Of a DNA stretch of 61,916 nucleotides, positions 15,429 to 23,552 are shown in pieces. The translations under genes were made by a program, and so were the position numbers. The notes below the pieces were generated by a model. It was given only the letters and a program-made list of their open reading frames with translations. It was not told the origin of the DNA and did not search any database. The DNA is from JBAXPV01 sp037132075 (GTDB lineage Bacteria; Bacteroidota; Bacteroidia; Bacteroidales; CAIXZF01), in the NCBI GenBank assembly GCA_037132075.1, contig JBAXPV010000023.1:1-61916 (forward strand), in the 5' to 3' direction. How positions within the stretch are numbered: the first letter of the stretch is position 1; the number at the start of each line of letters is the position of its first letter.

Positions 15429-17576
15429 TTAATCCCGGGTTTTAACCAGGATATCAAGCATCTTTATGGCTGCTTCAGGAATCGAAGTCCCTGGCCCAAA
15501 TATAGCCACAGCTCCTGCATCATAAAGAAAAGCATAATCTTGTGCCGGGATTACACCGCCTACAATGACCATGATGTCTTTGCGTCCCAGATTCTTTAAC
15601 TCCTCAATAACCTGAGGGACAAGAGTTTTGTGTCCTCCTGCAAGGCTGGAAACGCCAAGGATGTGGACGTCATTTTCTACAGCTTGCTTAGCAGATTCTG
15701 CAGGTGTTTGGAACAAAGGGCCAATATCAACATCAAATCCGATGTCAGCATATCCGGTGGCAACAACCTTGGCGCCACGGTCATGGCCATCCTGGCCCAT
15801 CTTGGCAATCATGATCCTTGGCCTTCGGCCTTCGATAGCGGCAAAATGGTCGGCCAGGACCTGGGCCTGCTTGAATGTATTACTATGCATAGATTCAGAA
15901 GAATAAACGCCCGAAATGGAGCGAATTACGGCTTTATATCGGCCAAATACTTTCTCAAGGGAATAGGAAATCTCTCCCAGGCTTGCTCTTTTCCGGGCAG
16001 CATCGATAGATAGCGCCAAGAGATTTCCTACTCCGCTTTCTGCTGCCTTGGTGAGTGCTTCCAATGCAGCCACTACGTCTCCTTCATTTCTTTCAGCACG
16101 CAATTTCTTCAGTCGTTGAATCTGTGATTCTCTTACGGCGGTGTTGTCGACTGTCAGGATTTCCATGGGCTCTTCTTTGGAGAGCTTGTATTTATTGACT
16201 CCTAAAATGGTGTCACGCCCTGAATCAATTCTCGCTTGCTTCCGGGCAGAGGCTTCTTCGATCCTCATTTTCGGTATTCCGGTATCAATAGCTTTTGCCA
16301 TCCCACCTAAAGCTTCAACTTCTTCTATCAGCTTCCAGGCTTTATGCGCAATTTCATTTGTTAAAGATTCAATATAATAGGACCCTGCCCAGGGATCTAC
16401 TGATCTGCAAATATTGGTCTCTTCCTGGAGGTAGATTTGCGTGTTGCGGGCAATACGGGCTGAGAAATCTGTAGGCAAGGCAATGGCTTCATCCAATGCA
16501 TTCGTATGCAAGGATTGCGTATGACCCAGGGCAGCGGCCAGCGCTTCCACACATGTTCGGGTCACATTATTATAAGGATCCTGCTCAGTCAGGCTCCAGC
16601 CGGATGTCTGGCAATGGGTTCGTAAGGCAAGAGATTTTGGGTCTTTCGGGTTAAACTGTTTTACAATCTTAGCCCATAACATCCTGGCGGCCCTCATCTT
16701 GGCGATTTCCATGAAGTGGTTCATCCCAACACCCCAAAAGAAAGATAAACGGGGTGCAAAAGCGTCAATTGGGATTCCGGCTTCAACCCCTTTTCTAAGG
16801 TATTCGAGACCGTCAGCAAGGGTGTAAGCGAGTTCAATATCAGCCGTAGCCCCGGCTTCCTGCATGTGATAGCCGCTGATGCTGATAGAGTTGAACTTCT
16901 TCATATTTGTAGAAGTGAATTCAAAAATATCTGCGATGATCTTCATTGAATGCGCCGGAGGATAGATATAGGTATTCCGAACCATGAACTCTTTGAGGAT
17001 GTCATTTTGGATCGTTCCTGATAGTTTTTCCATAGGAACGCCTTGCTCTTCAGCTGCAACGATATAAAAGGCAAGTACCGGTAAAACTGCCCCGTTCATG
17101 GTCATCGATACCGACATCACATCCAAAGGGATCTGGTCGAATAGGATCTTCATGTCGAGGATGGAGTCAATAGCCACACCCGCTTTGCCAACATCACCCT
17201 GAACCCGGTCGTGGTCTGAGTCATACCCCCGATGGGTTGCAAGGTCAAAGGCAACAGACAATCCTTTTTGCCCGGCAGCAAGATTCCTGCGGTAAAAGGC
17301 ATTAGATTCTTCTGCCGTGCTGAAACCTGCGTATTGCCTTACTGTCCATGGTTTCATGACATACATGCTGGAGTAGGGGCCCCGCAAAAAAGGAGGCAAG
17401 CCGGCTACGTAATCCAGGTGTTCCATCCCGTCCAGGTCTGCGGGATTGTAAACTGATTTCAGCGCAATCTGTTCCGGTGTCATGAAATCATCCTGAGTTC
17501 CAGATGTTGCGAATGGAGTCTCCGAAGTTTCTTTTGTGTTGCTGTGATAGCTTATTTTCGTAAAATCTGGTCGCAT
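15429..17576 (-). CDS. mutB: methylmalonyl-CoA mutase, large (alpha) catalytic subunit
   Basis: Adenosylcobalamin enzyme that interconverts methylmalonyl-CoA and succinyl-CoA, used in propionate formation or use. The protein has 715 residues: a TIM-barrel mutase domain (TVRQYAGFSTAEESNAFYR near residue 80) and a C-terminal B12-binding domain with the GQDGHDRGAK motif near residue 595, whose histidine binds cobalt. All expected segments are intact. It lies 21 bases downstream of the small-subunit gene on the same strand, so the two form a mutA-mutB operon. No meaB or epimerase gene is adjacent. Confidence 0.97.
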   Translation of the reverse strand: MRPDFTKISYHSNTKETSETPFATSGTQDDFMTPEQIALKSVYNPADLDGMEHLDYVAGLPPFLRGPYSSMYVMKPWTVRQYAGFSTAEESNAFYRRNLAAGQKGLSVAFDLATHRGYDSDHDRVQGDVGKAGVAIDSILDMKILFDQIPLDVMSVSMTMNGAVLPVLAFYIVAAEEQGVPMEKLSGTIQNDILKEFMVRNTYIYPPAHSMKIIADIFEFTSTNMKKFNSISISGYHMQEAGATADIELAYTLADGLEYLRKGVEAGIPIDAFAPRLSFFWGVGMNHFMEIAKMRAARMLWAKIVKQFNPKDPKSLALRTHCQTSGWSLTEQDPYNNVTRTCVEALAAALGHTQSLHTNALDEAIALPTDFSARIARNTQIYLQEETNICRSVDPWAGSYYIESLTNEIAHKAWKLIEEVEALGGMAKAIDTGIPKMRIEEASARKQARIDSGRDTILGVNKYKLSKEEPMEILTVDNTAVRESQIQRLKKLRAERNEGDVVAALEALTKAAESGVGNLLALSIDAARKRASLGEISYSLEKVFGRYKAVIRSISGVYSSESMHSNTFKQAQVLADHFAAIEGRRPRIMIAKMGQDGHDRGAKVVATGYADIGFDVDIGPLFQTPAESAKQAVENDVHILGVSSLAGGHKTLVPQVIEELKNLGRKDIMVIVGGVIPAQDYAFLYDAGAVAIFGPGTSIPEAAIKMLDILVKTRD

Positions 17577-17597
17577 GTTCGGGTCGTTTTTTGAGTG

Positions 17598-19487
17598 TTA
17601 CAGGATTCCGAGTTTTGTCTGGAATGTGGTCAATGTTTGCAAAATGTTGCTTCTCACATGGATAAATTCTTTAATCCCCAATTTTGAGAAAGTCTCAAGC
17701 TGGTCTTTTGGATACCCAGCCAAAACCAGCATACTGCTCACACATTGCTGACGTAGCTCGGGACAAGCCTTCTGCAATAAATCAGCATATTCTTCATCGG
17801 AACTGCAAAAAACAATAATGGCAGGTCTTTCTTTCACACAGGCCGCGATTCCTTCATCTACTGTAAGAAAACCATCAGGGTCAACGATCTCAAAACCGGC
17901 ACAGGCAAAGAAGTTGGTTGAAAATGTTGCACGAGCTTTCTGATAAGCCAGACTCCCATAATTAAACAAAAACACTTTGGGTGTGCGCCCCCCGTTTATA
18001 ATATACTTTTCTGTCCGCAAACGCAAGTCTTCGAAAGACTGGCTTGCTCTACTAAGTTTCAAAGTCTCAAAGGTCGCAGTATTGTCAGGACGAGGCCCTT
18101 GCAGCGGTTTGTTAATTCGGTCGAGCATGACTTCTGCCTGGTTCGGATATTGATTTGTTCCCAGTAAAACCATTTTCCGTGACGCGATGTCATCTTCTTT
18201 CTGAGCGGCAGTCCGGGCTATCATTTGTTGGATAAATCCTTCTTCAATACAGGCGATCATACCCCCCTTGGTTTCAATGTCCTGGAAAAGAGCCCAGGTT
18301 TTGTCGGCCAATTGCGCTGTCAGGGATTCAATATAATACGAACCGGCCGCGGGATCAGCAACTTTATCAAGCCAGCTTTCTTCTTTCAACAGGATCTGCT
18401 GGTTTCGGGCAATATGATAGGAGAACTCATCTGGTGCTTTATAGGCCAGATCAAAAGGGCTTACCGTAATCGCTTCAGAACCGGCTATTGCAGCAGCCAT
18501 TGTTTCTGTGGTCGTCCTTAATAGATTCACATAGGGATCATATAAGGTTTTGTTCCATTGGGAAGTGGTAGAATGAAGATACATTTTACAGCTATCTGCA
18601 TTTACAGGATTGTATTGCTCAATAATTCTTGCCCATAACATCCTGATTGCCCTTATTTTGGAAATTTCAAGAAAATAATTTGAGCCAATTGCCAGTGTAA
18701 ATTGAAGGTGTGGCGTAATCTCGTCAACACCCAAACCCCTGTCAGTTAGCTCTGAAAGATACGCTAGTCCTGAAGCCAACGTGCATGCAATTTCCTGAAC
18801 AACATCGCCGCCAGCTTGGTGAAAATGCTGACCATTGATATTAATTAGTCTAAATCCTGGGATTTCTTTCTGCGCCTTACGGATCATTTCAGGCGCTTCA
18901 TCAAAATCTTTAGACCTGCCACGGTAGAAATCGCCATGCAAAAGTGCATAGCTGATAGGATCATAATTCAGGGATCCCTTAATTTTATTATGATCAAGGC
19001 CCGTGAAATCAAGGTATTTGATGAAAAGATCGAGCAAAGTAGGATAGTGACGGGCATTAAGAAAATGAACAGCCGTTTTTTCGAGATCAATATTGTCAAA
19101 GAGCTTGTTCATCTCCTCGACTTCTTTGGTACGGGCTATATAAAAGCCAATACCTTCTGCGCCCTGGCGGATGGCTTCAACCGCATATTTATTGGCTTCA
19201 AGGGGCTCATCGGTAAAAATATCCTGCCGGATCTCCCATGTATTGCCATGATTTCTATTACCTCTTATATACGGGAAGGCCCCGGCCGGGCTGCCCATCG
19301 TCGCCAGATTCTCCAGGTCTTCTTGGCTGTAATAAGGCTTTACAGCGATCCCTTCATAGGTTTTCCAGATCAGTTTCTTTTCGTAATCAGCCCCTTTTAA
19401 ATCCTTGGAAATCTGATCTTCCCATTCTGAACGGGAGTTTGGTGGAAATTCCGCGAAGAGCCGCTTGCTCTTTTCTGTTGATTCCAT
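17598..19487 (-). CDS. mutA: methylmalonyl-CoA mutase, small (beta) subunit
   Basis: Non-catalytic partner of the mutase, 629 residues, with a degenerate mutase barrel (residues ~1-450) and a C-terminal domain shaped like the B12 domain. That domain lacks the DxHxxG cobalt-binding motif seen in the large subunit, as is usual for MutA. The two subunits form the heterodimer found in Bacteroidota. The start is set by an ATG followed by the typical KRLFAEFPP segment. A minus-strand -7 box lies about 40 bases upstream. Cotranscribed with mutB. Confidence 0.93.
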   Translation of the reverse strand: MESTEKSKRLFAEFPPNSRSEWEDQISKDLKGADYEKKLIWKTYEGIAVKPYYSQEDLENLATMGSPAGAFPYIRGNRNHGNTWEIRQDIFTDEPLEANKYAVEAIRQGAEGIGFYIARTKEVEEMNKLFDNIDLEKTAVHFLNARHYPTLLDLFIKYLDFTGLDHNKIKGSLNYDPISYALLHGDFYRGRSKDFDEAPEMIRKAQKEIPGFRLININGQHFHQAGGDVVQEIACTLASGLAYLSELTDRGLGVDEITPHLQFTLAIGSNYFLEISKIRAIRMLWARIIEQYNPVNADSCKMYLHSTTSQWNKTLYDPYVNLLRTTTETMAAAIAGSEAITVSPFDLAYKAPDEFSYHIARNQQILLKEESWLDKVADPAAGSYYIESLTAQLADKTWALFQDIETKGGMIACIEEGFIQQMIARTAAQKEDDIASRKMVLLGTNQYPNQAEVMLDRINKPLQGPRPDNTATFETLKLSRASQSFEDLRLRTEKYIINGGRTPKVFLFNYGSLAYQKARATFSTNFFACAGFEIVDPDGFLTVDEGIAACVKERPAIIVFCSSDEEYADLLQKACPELRQQCVSSMLVLAGYPKDQLETFSKLGIKEFIHVRSNILQTLTTFQTKLGIL

Positions 19488-19526
19488 ATTCGTGAATTGA
19501 GTATGTGGCGTAATGAATTAGTGGCG

Positions 19527-19559
19527 CAAAGGTACTAAATATAGCGCAACGACGCTCAA
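19527..19559 (-). promoter_or_regulatory. promoter for mutA-mutB
   Basis: On the minus strand TACCTTTG (19534-19527) matches the -7 consensus, and a TTGA at 19559-19556 lies 21 bases further upstream as a possible -33. The transcript would start about 35 bases before the mutA ATG. Confidence 0.5.
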
Positions 19560-19591
19560 TTCTGAAGATACACCATAACACGGAATTTTTG

Positions 19592-19599
19592 TACTTTCA
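19592..19599 (+). promoter_or_regulatory. -7-like box for the epimerase/PagL-like/GIN operon
   Basis: TACTTTCA resembles TAnnTTTG with one mismatch and lies 14 bases before the ATG at 19614, implying a very short leader. Confidence 0.35.
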
Positions 19600-19613
19600 C
19601 CACCGGGTTTTTC

Positions 19614-20477
19614 ATGAAAATAGCAATCACAGGATCTTCAGGACTGGTCGGCAGTTCATTAATTTATGCACTGAAAATACAGGGCTGGGAAATTCTCGCC
19701 CTCAACAGAAAAGATCTCTCTCTGGATGAAAAATCATTGGCAATGATGCTTGATGGTTATAATGTCGTTGTGAATCTTGCAGGTGCCCCTATTATTAAAA
19801 GATGGACGCCCACTTATAAAGAAATAATTTACAGCAGCCGTATCCACACTACTGACAAACTCGTTTCAGCATTGCGGCTTTGCACACATCCACCTTCATT
19901 ATTGATTTCATCATCTGCTGTGGGTATTTATCCCTCTGTTGGGGGACCATTCGCAGAAGGAGATTCTGAGATTTCAATGGGTTTCCTTGGAAAACTTGCC
20001 TCAGAATGGGAGAAAGCTGCTCTGAATTACCAGGATCTGGGACGCGTTGTTATCCTGAGGTTTGGGATCATCTTGTCCAACAAAGGCGGGGCATTGTTAA
20101 AATTACTGCCCCTGTTTCGCCTGGGTCTTGGTGGTGCTATCGGCAATGGCCGCCAGGCTTTTTCATGGATCCATATTGGAGATATTATAAAGATAATACA
20201 GTTTGCAATAACAGAATCTACAATAAAGGGGGTTGTCAATAGTGTGGCACCAGAATTGACTACTAATATGGGATTCACGAAAAAATTGGCCTTAAAACTT
20301 CATCGGCCTGCCTTGATTCCTGTCCCGGAATTTGGCCTTAAAATGCTTTTTGGGGAAGGAGCGAGTGTCCTGACTGAGGGCCAGTTAGTTATGCCTGAAA
20401 GGCTTCTTAGAGCGGGATTTAACTTTCATTTCCCCGACCTTGAAGGTGCTTTGGATGATATTCTTAAAGGAGAATAA
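19614..20477 (+). CDS. TIGR01777-family NAD(P)-binding epimerase-like protein
   Basis: SDR-like protein of 287 residues of the YfcH/SDR39U1 group (TIGR01777). The N terminus has the Rossmann motif ITGSSGLVGSSL at residues 4-15. Family segments NLAGAPIIKRWTPTYKEII and the RFGIILSN strand are present, followed by the C-terminal DUF1731-like piece ending in GFNFHFPDLEGALDDIL. The family is widespread but its substrate is not known. It begins a run of three tightly spaced genes (3 bases and 1 base between them) with an outer-membrane PagL-like protein and a GIN-domain lipoprotein. No functional link between them is established. Confidence 0.88.
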   Translation: MKIAITGSSGLVGSSLIYALKIQGWEILALNRKDLSLDEKSLAMMLDGYNVVVNLAGAPIIKRWTPTYKEIIYSSRIHTTDKLVSALRLCTHPPSLLISSSAVGIYPSVGGPFAEGDSEISMGFLGKLASEWEKAALNYQDLGRVVILRFGIILSNKGGALLKLLPLFRLGLGGAIGNGRQAFSWIHIGDIIKIIQFAITESTIKGVVNSVAPELTTNMGFTKKLALKLHRPALIPVPEFGLKMLFGEGASVLTEGQLVMPERLLRAGFNFHFPDLEGALDDILKGE

Positions 20478-20480
20478 AGG

Positions 20481-21599
20481 ATGAGATTATCAAAAGCAAT
20501 CTTTACTTCTTTTTGGGGGCTCATGATGTGCCTGGGGATGGCCTCTGGGTATCAGGCTTCAGCCGGGAATTTCCCTGAAGGCATGGGCTTTGAAGCTAAG
20601 ATGCAGTATGGTTTTATCATTCGACATCACCTCGATATGGGTTTATATACCGATCGCCTTTTTATGGCATTCGAAGCCAACACGACTTTTCAGGCAAGTG
20701 GAAAAAAACTCTGGCATCAGAATTATGCTTTGCCTGAGTTTGGGATAAGTTATTTCTATTCAGGTTTGGGAAATACCAAAATCCTGGGCGACGTCAATGC
20801 TCTGATCCCATGGATCCGTTTCCCTTTGCTGAAAGAAGGAGGGTTTGGCTTTTCAATCAGGATTGGGCTCGGCATGGGATATTTTAAAAGTCCTTTTGAG
20901 CAGTTTGACAACTATAAGAATCTGAGCATCGGATCTCATCTCAATGCAGGAATACTGTTTGATGTTGAAAGTCGGATTCCGTTAACTGAAAAAATATTCT
21001 TTAATGCAGGTTTGAGCTTTCATCATTTTTCCAATGGTGTGATTAAATCTCCCGATTATGGAATCAATATTCCTATGATTACAGCCGGCTTTCTATTTAT
21101 CCCCAGGCCCAGGATGAATCGTACCCGCCTCACTGTATTCCCACCTGTGGATAAGAAAACAGAGCTGCGTTTGTCAGCACATATGGGCGTTAAACAAATC
21201 AAACCGATGCTGGGCCCTTTATTTACGACCTTTTGCTTTTCCGGAGATTTTTTTAAGGCGGTGTCCAAAAAAAGCAAATTGGGTGCCGGGCTGGATGTCT
21301 TTTTTGATACGTCCGATAAGGTAGTCCTTCAGCATGATGGGGATACAATCAGTCATTATTCCAGTCTCCTGAAGCCAGGTGTTAAAGGAATGTACGAACT
21401 AGACCTTGGTCAACTAAGAATGTTTTTTGAATTGGGACTTTACCTTTATGGAAAAGACAAGAATGATGGACCTATCTATCACAAACTTGGGATTAAGTAC
21501 TTTCTTAGCTCGAAGACTTATGTCTGCTTTACCCTAAAAACCCATTATGCCAGGGCTGATTATATCTCCGCGGGTTTTGGATACACCTTGTTTAGATAA
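20481..21599 (+). CDS. PagL-like acyloxyacyl hydrolase / lipid A deacylase family protein
   Basis: Exported beta-barrel-like protein of 372 residues with a signal peptide (cleavage near YQASA). The segment LSFHHFSNG, with histidines at 181-182 and serine at 184, corresponds to the H-x-S-N catalytic motif of PagL-type lipid A 3-O-deacylases as found in Bacteroidota acyloxyacyl hydrolase homologs. It is followed by PDYGINIP, also family-typical. Alternating aromatic strands continue to a terminal GYTLFR. Compared with about 170 residues for PagL, this is the longer Bacteroidota form with an extra C-terminal half. Lipid A remodelling in the outer membrane is plausible, but activity is unproven. 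An AAAGGAG stretch lies before the start. Confidence 0.7.
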   Translation: MRLSKAIFTSFWGLMMCLGMASGYQASAGNFPEGMGFEAKMQYGFIIRHHLDMGLYTDRLFMAFEANTTFQASGKKLWHQNYALPEFGISYFYSGLGNTKILGDVNALIPWIRFPLLKEGGFGFSIRIGLGMGYFKSPFEQFDNYKNLSIGSHLNAGILFDVESRIPLTEKIFFNAGLSFHHFSNGVIKSPDYGINIPMITAGFLFIPRPRMNRTRLTVFPPVDKKTELRLSAHMGVKQIKPMLGPLFTTFCFSGDFFKAVSKKSKLGAGLDVFFDTSDKVVLQHDGDTISHYSSLLKPGVKGMYELDLGQLRMFFELGLYLYGKDKNDGPIYHKLGIKYFLSSKTYVCFTLKTHYARADYISAGFGYTLFR

Positions 21600-21600
21600 T

Positions 21601-22335
21601 ATGAAGAGAATGAGTAAATATTCTATTGCCATTTTTGCGCTCTTGCTGATCCTGACTAATTCCTGTAAGGATACTTTCGAAGGTTCAGGCCCAATGGTGA
21701 CCCTTTCAAGACCTATTAGTAATTTCACCAGAGTTTCCTTGTACAATAATGTCAACCTGGTGATTGCTTATGATACTACGTGCTCACTCCTTGTTGAAGC
21801 ACCAGAAAACTGGATGGATAAAATTTCAACAGAAGTAATCAATGGAGCCCTCATTATTAAAAATAAGCAGAAAGCGCTCTGGTTAAAAGATCCGGATAAG
21901 AAAATCACAGTGACGATTCACGTTCCTTTCCTCGATGGGATTGATTATGAAGCAACGGGAACTATCACAACCATAGAAAAAAGAATTATTGCCGGGGACT
22001 TCACCCTCAATGTTATTGATGGTGCCGGGAGTATTCACCTGATGCTCGCAGCAACCAATGTTTATCTTAATACGCGTAATGGCGTTTCAGATGTAAACGT
22101 CAAGGGCCATACGCAAAATCTTTACATATATAGTGATGCAGTATCCCCGATTGATTGTGTGCAATTTTACAGTGAGAATACCAAGGTGGTGAGTAAAGGC
22201 ACAAACAACTGTTCTGTTGTCGCAATGAAAAAGCTTGACGTTAATATATCAAGTAAAGGGAATGTTTATTATTATGGTGATCCGGATACAATCCTTAGCA
22301 CCATCACCGGTGAAGGCAAGCTTATCAAACTCTGA
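21601..22335 (+). CDS. GIN-domain (DUF2807) lipoprotein
   Basis: Lipoprotein of 244 residues with lipobox LILTNSC, so probably anchored in the outer or inner membrane. The mature part is the DUF2807 'putative auto-transporter adhesin, head GIN' domain: a beta-helical fold with PISNFTRVSLYNNVNLVI at its start and repeated strand-turn units. The function of the family is unknown. The ATG at 21601 was preferred to an upstream in-frame ATG at 21547, which lies within the preceding gene and would displace the lipoprotein signal. It is 1 base after the stop of the PagL-like gene, so cotranscribed. It converges on the AtpI-like gene with 9 bases between the stops. Confidence 0.8.
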   Translation: MKRMSKYSIAIFALLLILTNSCKDTFEGSGPMVTLSRPISNFTRVSLYNNVNLVIAYDTTCSLLVEAPENWMDKISTEVINGALIIKNKQKALWLKDPDKKITVTIHVPFLDGIDYEATGTITTIEKRIIAGDFTLNVIDGAGSIHLMLAATNVYLNTRNGVSDVNVKGHTQNLYIYSDAVSPIDCVQFYSENTKVVSKGTNNCSVVAMKKLDVNISSKGNVYYYGDPDTILSTITGEGKLIKL

Positions 22336-22344
22336 GGAAGCAGC

Positions 22345-22734
22345 TTACATCAGTCTTTTTTTGTTTCCGTTCAGAAAAGTGATGACTTCAAATACGCTGT
22401 AAGCAATATAAAGCACCAGGAATGTGATTGAAAAAGGGATGGCATCTTTACGGTTGATATAATCATAAACCATCAGCACGATCAGGTAGACAAAAAGCTT
22501 TAAAAACGAAGCGACCAGGTACGCATTCACAAAGCGGGCGAAGCGTTCTTCTTTCATTTTCAGTAAACTGGAATGAATCCCTACCCCAAGAATGAGAAAA
22601 AACGGGATCAGAAAGGGGAGGGCAGGGGTGCGCATTCTCATCGGCAGGAACATACTGATTCCAAAGGCCAGCACTGCCACGATAACGGTAAAAACGATAT
22701 ATCGCGAGAGGAGAGACTTCAATGCTTGTTTCAT
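22345..22734 (-). CDS. AtpI-like four-helix membrane protein
   Basis: Small membrane protein of 129 residues with four hydrophobic segments, matching by size, topology and position the unnamed protein that usually sits between AtpZ and the a subunit of ATP synthase in Bacteroidota. Such AtpI-like proteins are thought to assist assembly of the c-ring or ion supply. Here, however, no atpB or other ATP synthase gene follows; the next gene is a convergent GIN lipoprotein. The gene lies 3 bases downstream of the AtpZ-like gene. Sequence alone would not identify it firmly; the call leans on context. Confidence 0.6.
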   Translation of the reverse strand: MKQALKSLLSRYIVFTVIVAVLAFGISMFLPMRMRTPALPFLIPFFLILGVGIHSSLLKMKEERFARFVNAYLVASFLKLFVYLIVLMVYDYINRKDAIPFSITFLVLYIAYSVFEVITFLNGNKKRLM

Positions 22735-22737
22735 AAT

Positions 22738-22959
22738 TTACTTTTTTCGTAACAAGTCCTTAGTGACCTGGTAAATTGCAATAACAACACCTGATAGAGA
22801 AAGGATTACAGTGAAAATAGGAATTTTAATATGAATCCATGCATCCAACTTCACACCAGCATAGGTGAATAAAAGAATAATAGCCAGCATCTGTAAGGCA
22901 ACGCTGGTATACCATGCATACTTATGGATTGACCGTTTCCTTGGTTTTTGAAGGCTCAT
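22738..22959 (-). CDS. AtpZ/AtpI-family small membrane protein
   Basis: Two-helix protein of 73 residues: a basic N terminus (QKPRKRSIHKYAWY), a helix, the polar YAGVKLDAWIHIKIP loop, a second helix, and a basic tail. This is the AtpZ/AtpI pattern, in which the G-x-x-L/W-D loop is conserved. Family members are ATP synthase accessory proteins. The ATG at 22959 lies inside the 3' end of the bactofilin gene, giving a 38-base same-strand overlap; a TTG at 22965 is also possible. No ATP synthase structural genes are in the window, so its partner must be encoded elsewhere. Confidence 0.75.
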   Translation of the reverse strand: MSLQKPRKRSIHKYAWYTSVALQMLAIILLFTYAGVKLDAWIHIKIPIFTVILSLSGVVIAIYQVTKDLLRKK

Positions 22960-23332
22960 TGACAAAGCTGGGTGGCATATCTTTTAATCCACTACCTTCC
23001 ATTTTACAAGTACCAGAGAAAATAGCGCCGGGTTCAATGGCCAGTTTGTTAACCCGGATGTCTCCCAATAACTTGGAAGATGCCTTTAAGGTTAAGAGCT
23101 CTGTCACATTTACAAGGGCTTTAATATTGCCTGAAAAATCAGCATTCTGGCAACCTATTTCACCTTCAACAGTTCCGGTGGGGCCAACAACAACCTTCCC
23201 TTTAGAAATAATAGAACCGATCAAAGTGCCATCAATACGAAAATCACCGTTTGAGGTAATGTTTCCTTTAACAACTGTGCCGGTCCCCAGAATATTAATG
23301 GAGGGAGATTCGATTTCGGTACTTTTAGCCAT
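22922..23332 (-). CDS. bactofilin (polymer-forming cytoskeletal protein)
   Basis: Bactofilin of 136 residues, a beta-helical protein that forms filaments without nucleotide and helps place cell-wall or secretion machinery. The core is a run of short strand-turn repeats (VVKGNITSNGDFRIDGTLIGSI, continuing to FSGTCKM) between unstructured N- and C-terminal tails, the family layout. The gene leads the bactofilin-AtpZ-AtpI-like group, an order seen upstream of ATP synthase genes in many Bacteroidota. Its last 38 bases overlap the AtpZ start. An M23 peptidase, the usual bactofilin companion, lies about 3 kb away across sprE rather than adjacent. Confidence 0.88.
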   Translation of the reverse strand: MAKSTEIESPSINILGTGTVVKGNITSNGDFRIDGTLIGSIISKGKVVVGPTGTVEGEIGCQNADFSGNIKALVNVTELLTLKASSKLLGDIRVNKLAIEPGAIFSGTCKMEGSGLKDMPPSFVNEPSKTKETVNP

Positions 23333-23502
23333 GGAAAATATACTAAATTGTTTGATTGTTAAGCAAATACAAAATTGTGTCCTTCGTTGAAAAGCAAAGA
23401 TAAGATAATATTTAATTTATCTTACGAATTTAAAATAAATTAACCTTTACAATTCTTTATCGATATCCTCTTAATCCATTTCCGGATGACCCTACTTTTA
23501 AC

Positions 23503-23552
23503 TTCCTAATAGCCCTCAGCCGAACAGCCTTTAGCCTAATAGCCGAACAACC
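23503..23552. repeat. AGCC-rich imperfect repeat 3' of sprE
   Basis: Imperfect units of the type (C/T)AGCC(T/C)AA(T/C) and AGCCGAACA run up to the sprE stop codon. Related tracts occur at 51613-51645 and 54232-54250, all sharing CAGCC or AGCCTAA(C/T)AG. These look like copies of a small dispersed intergenic repeat. Confidence 0.65.

Noticed and set aside
22914..23390. 158-residue plus-strand frame over bactofilin
   Set aside because: Opposite a clear bactofilin with repeat structure; no family or signal of its own.
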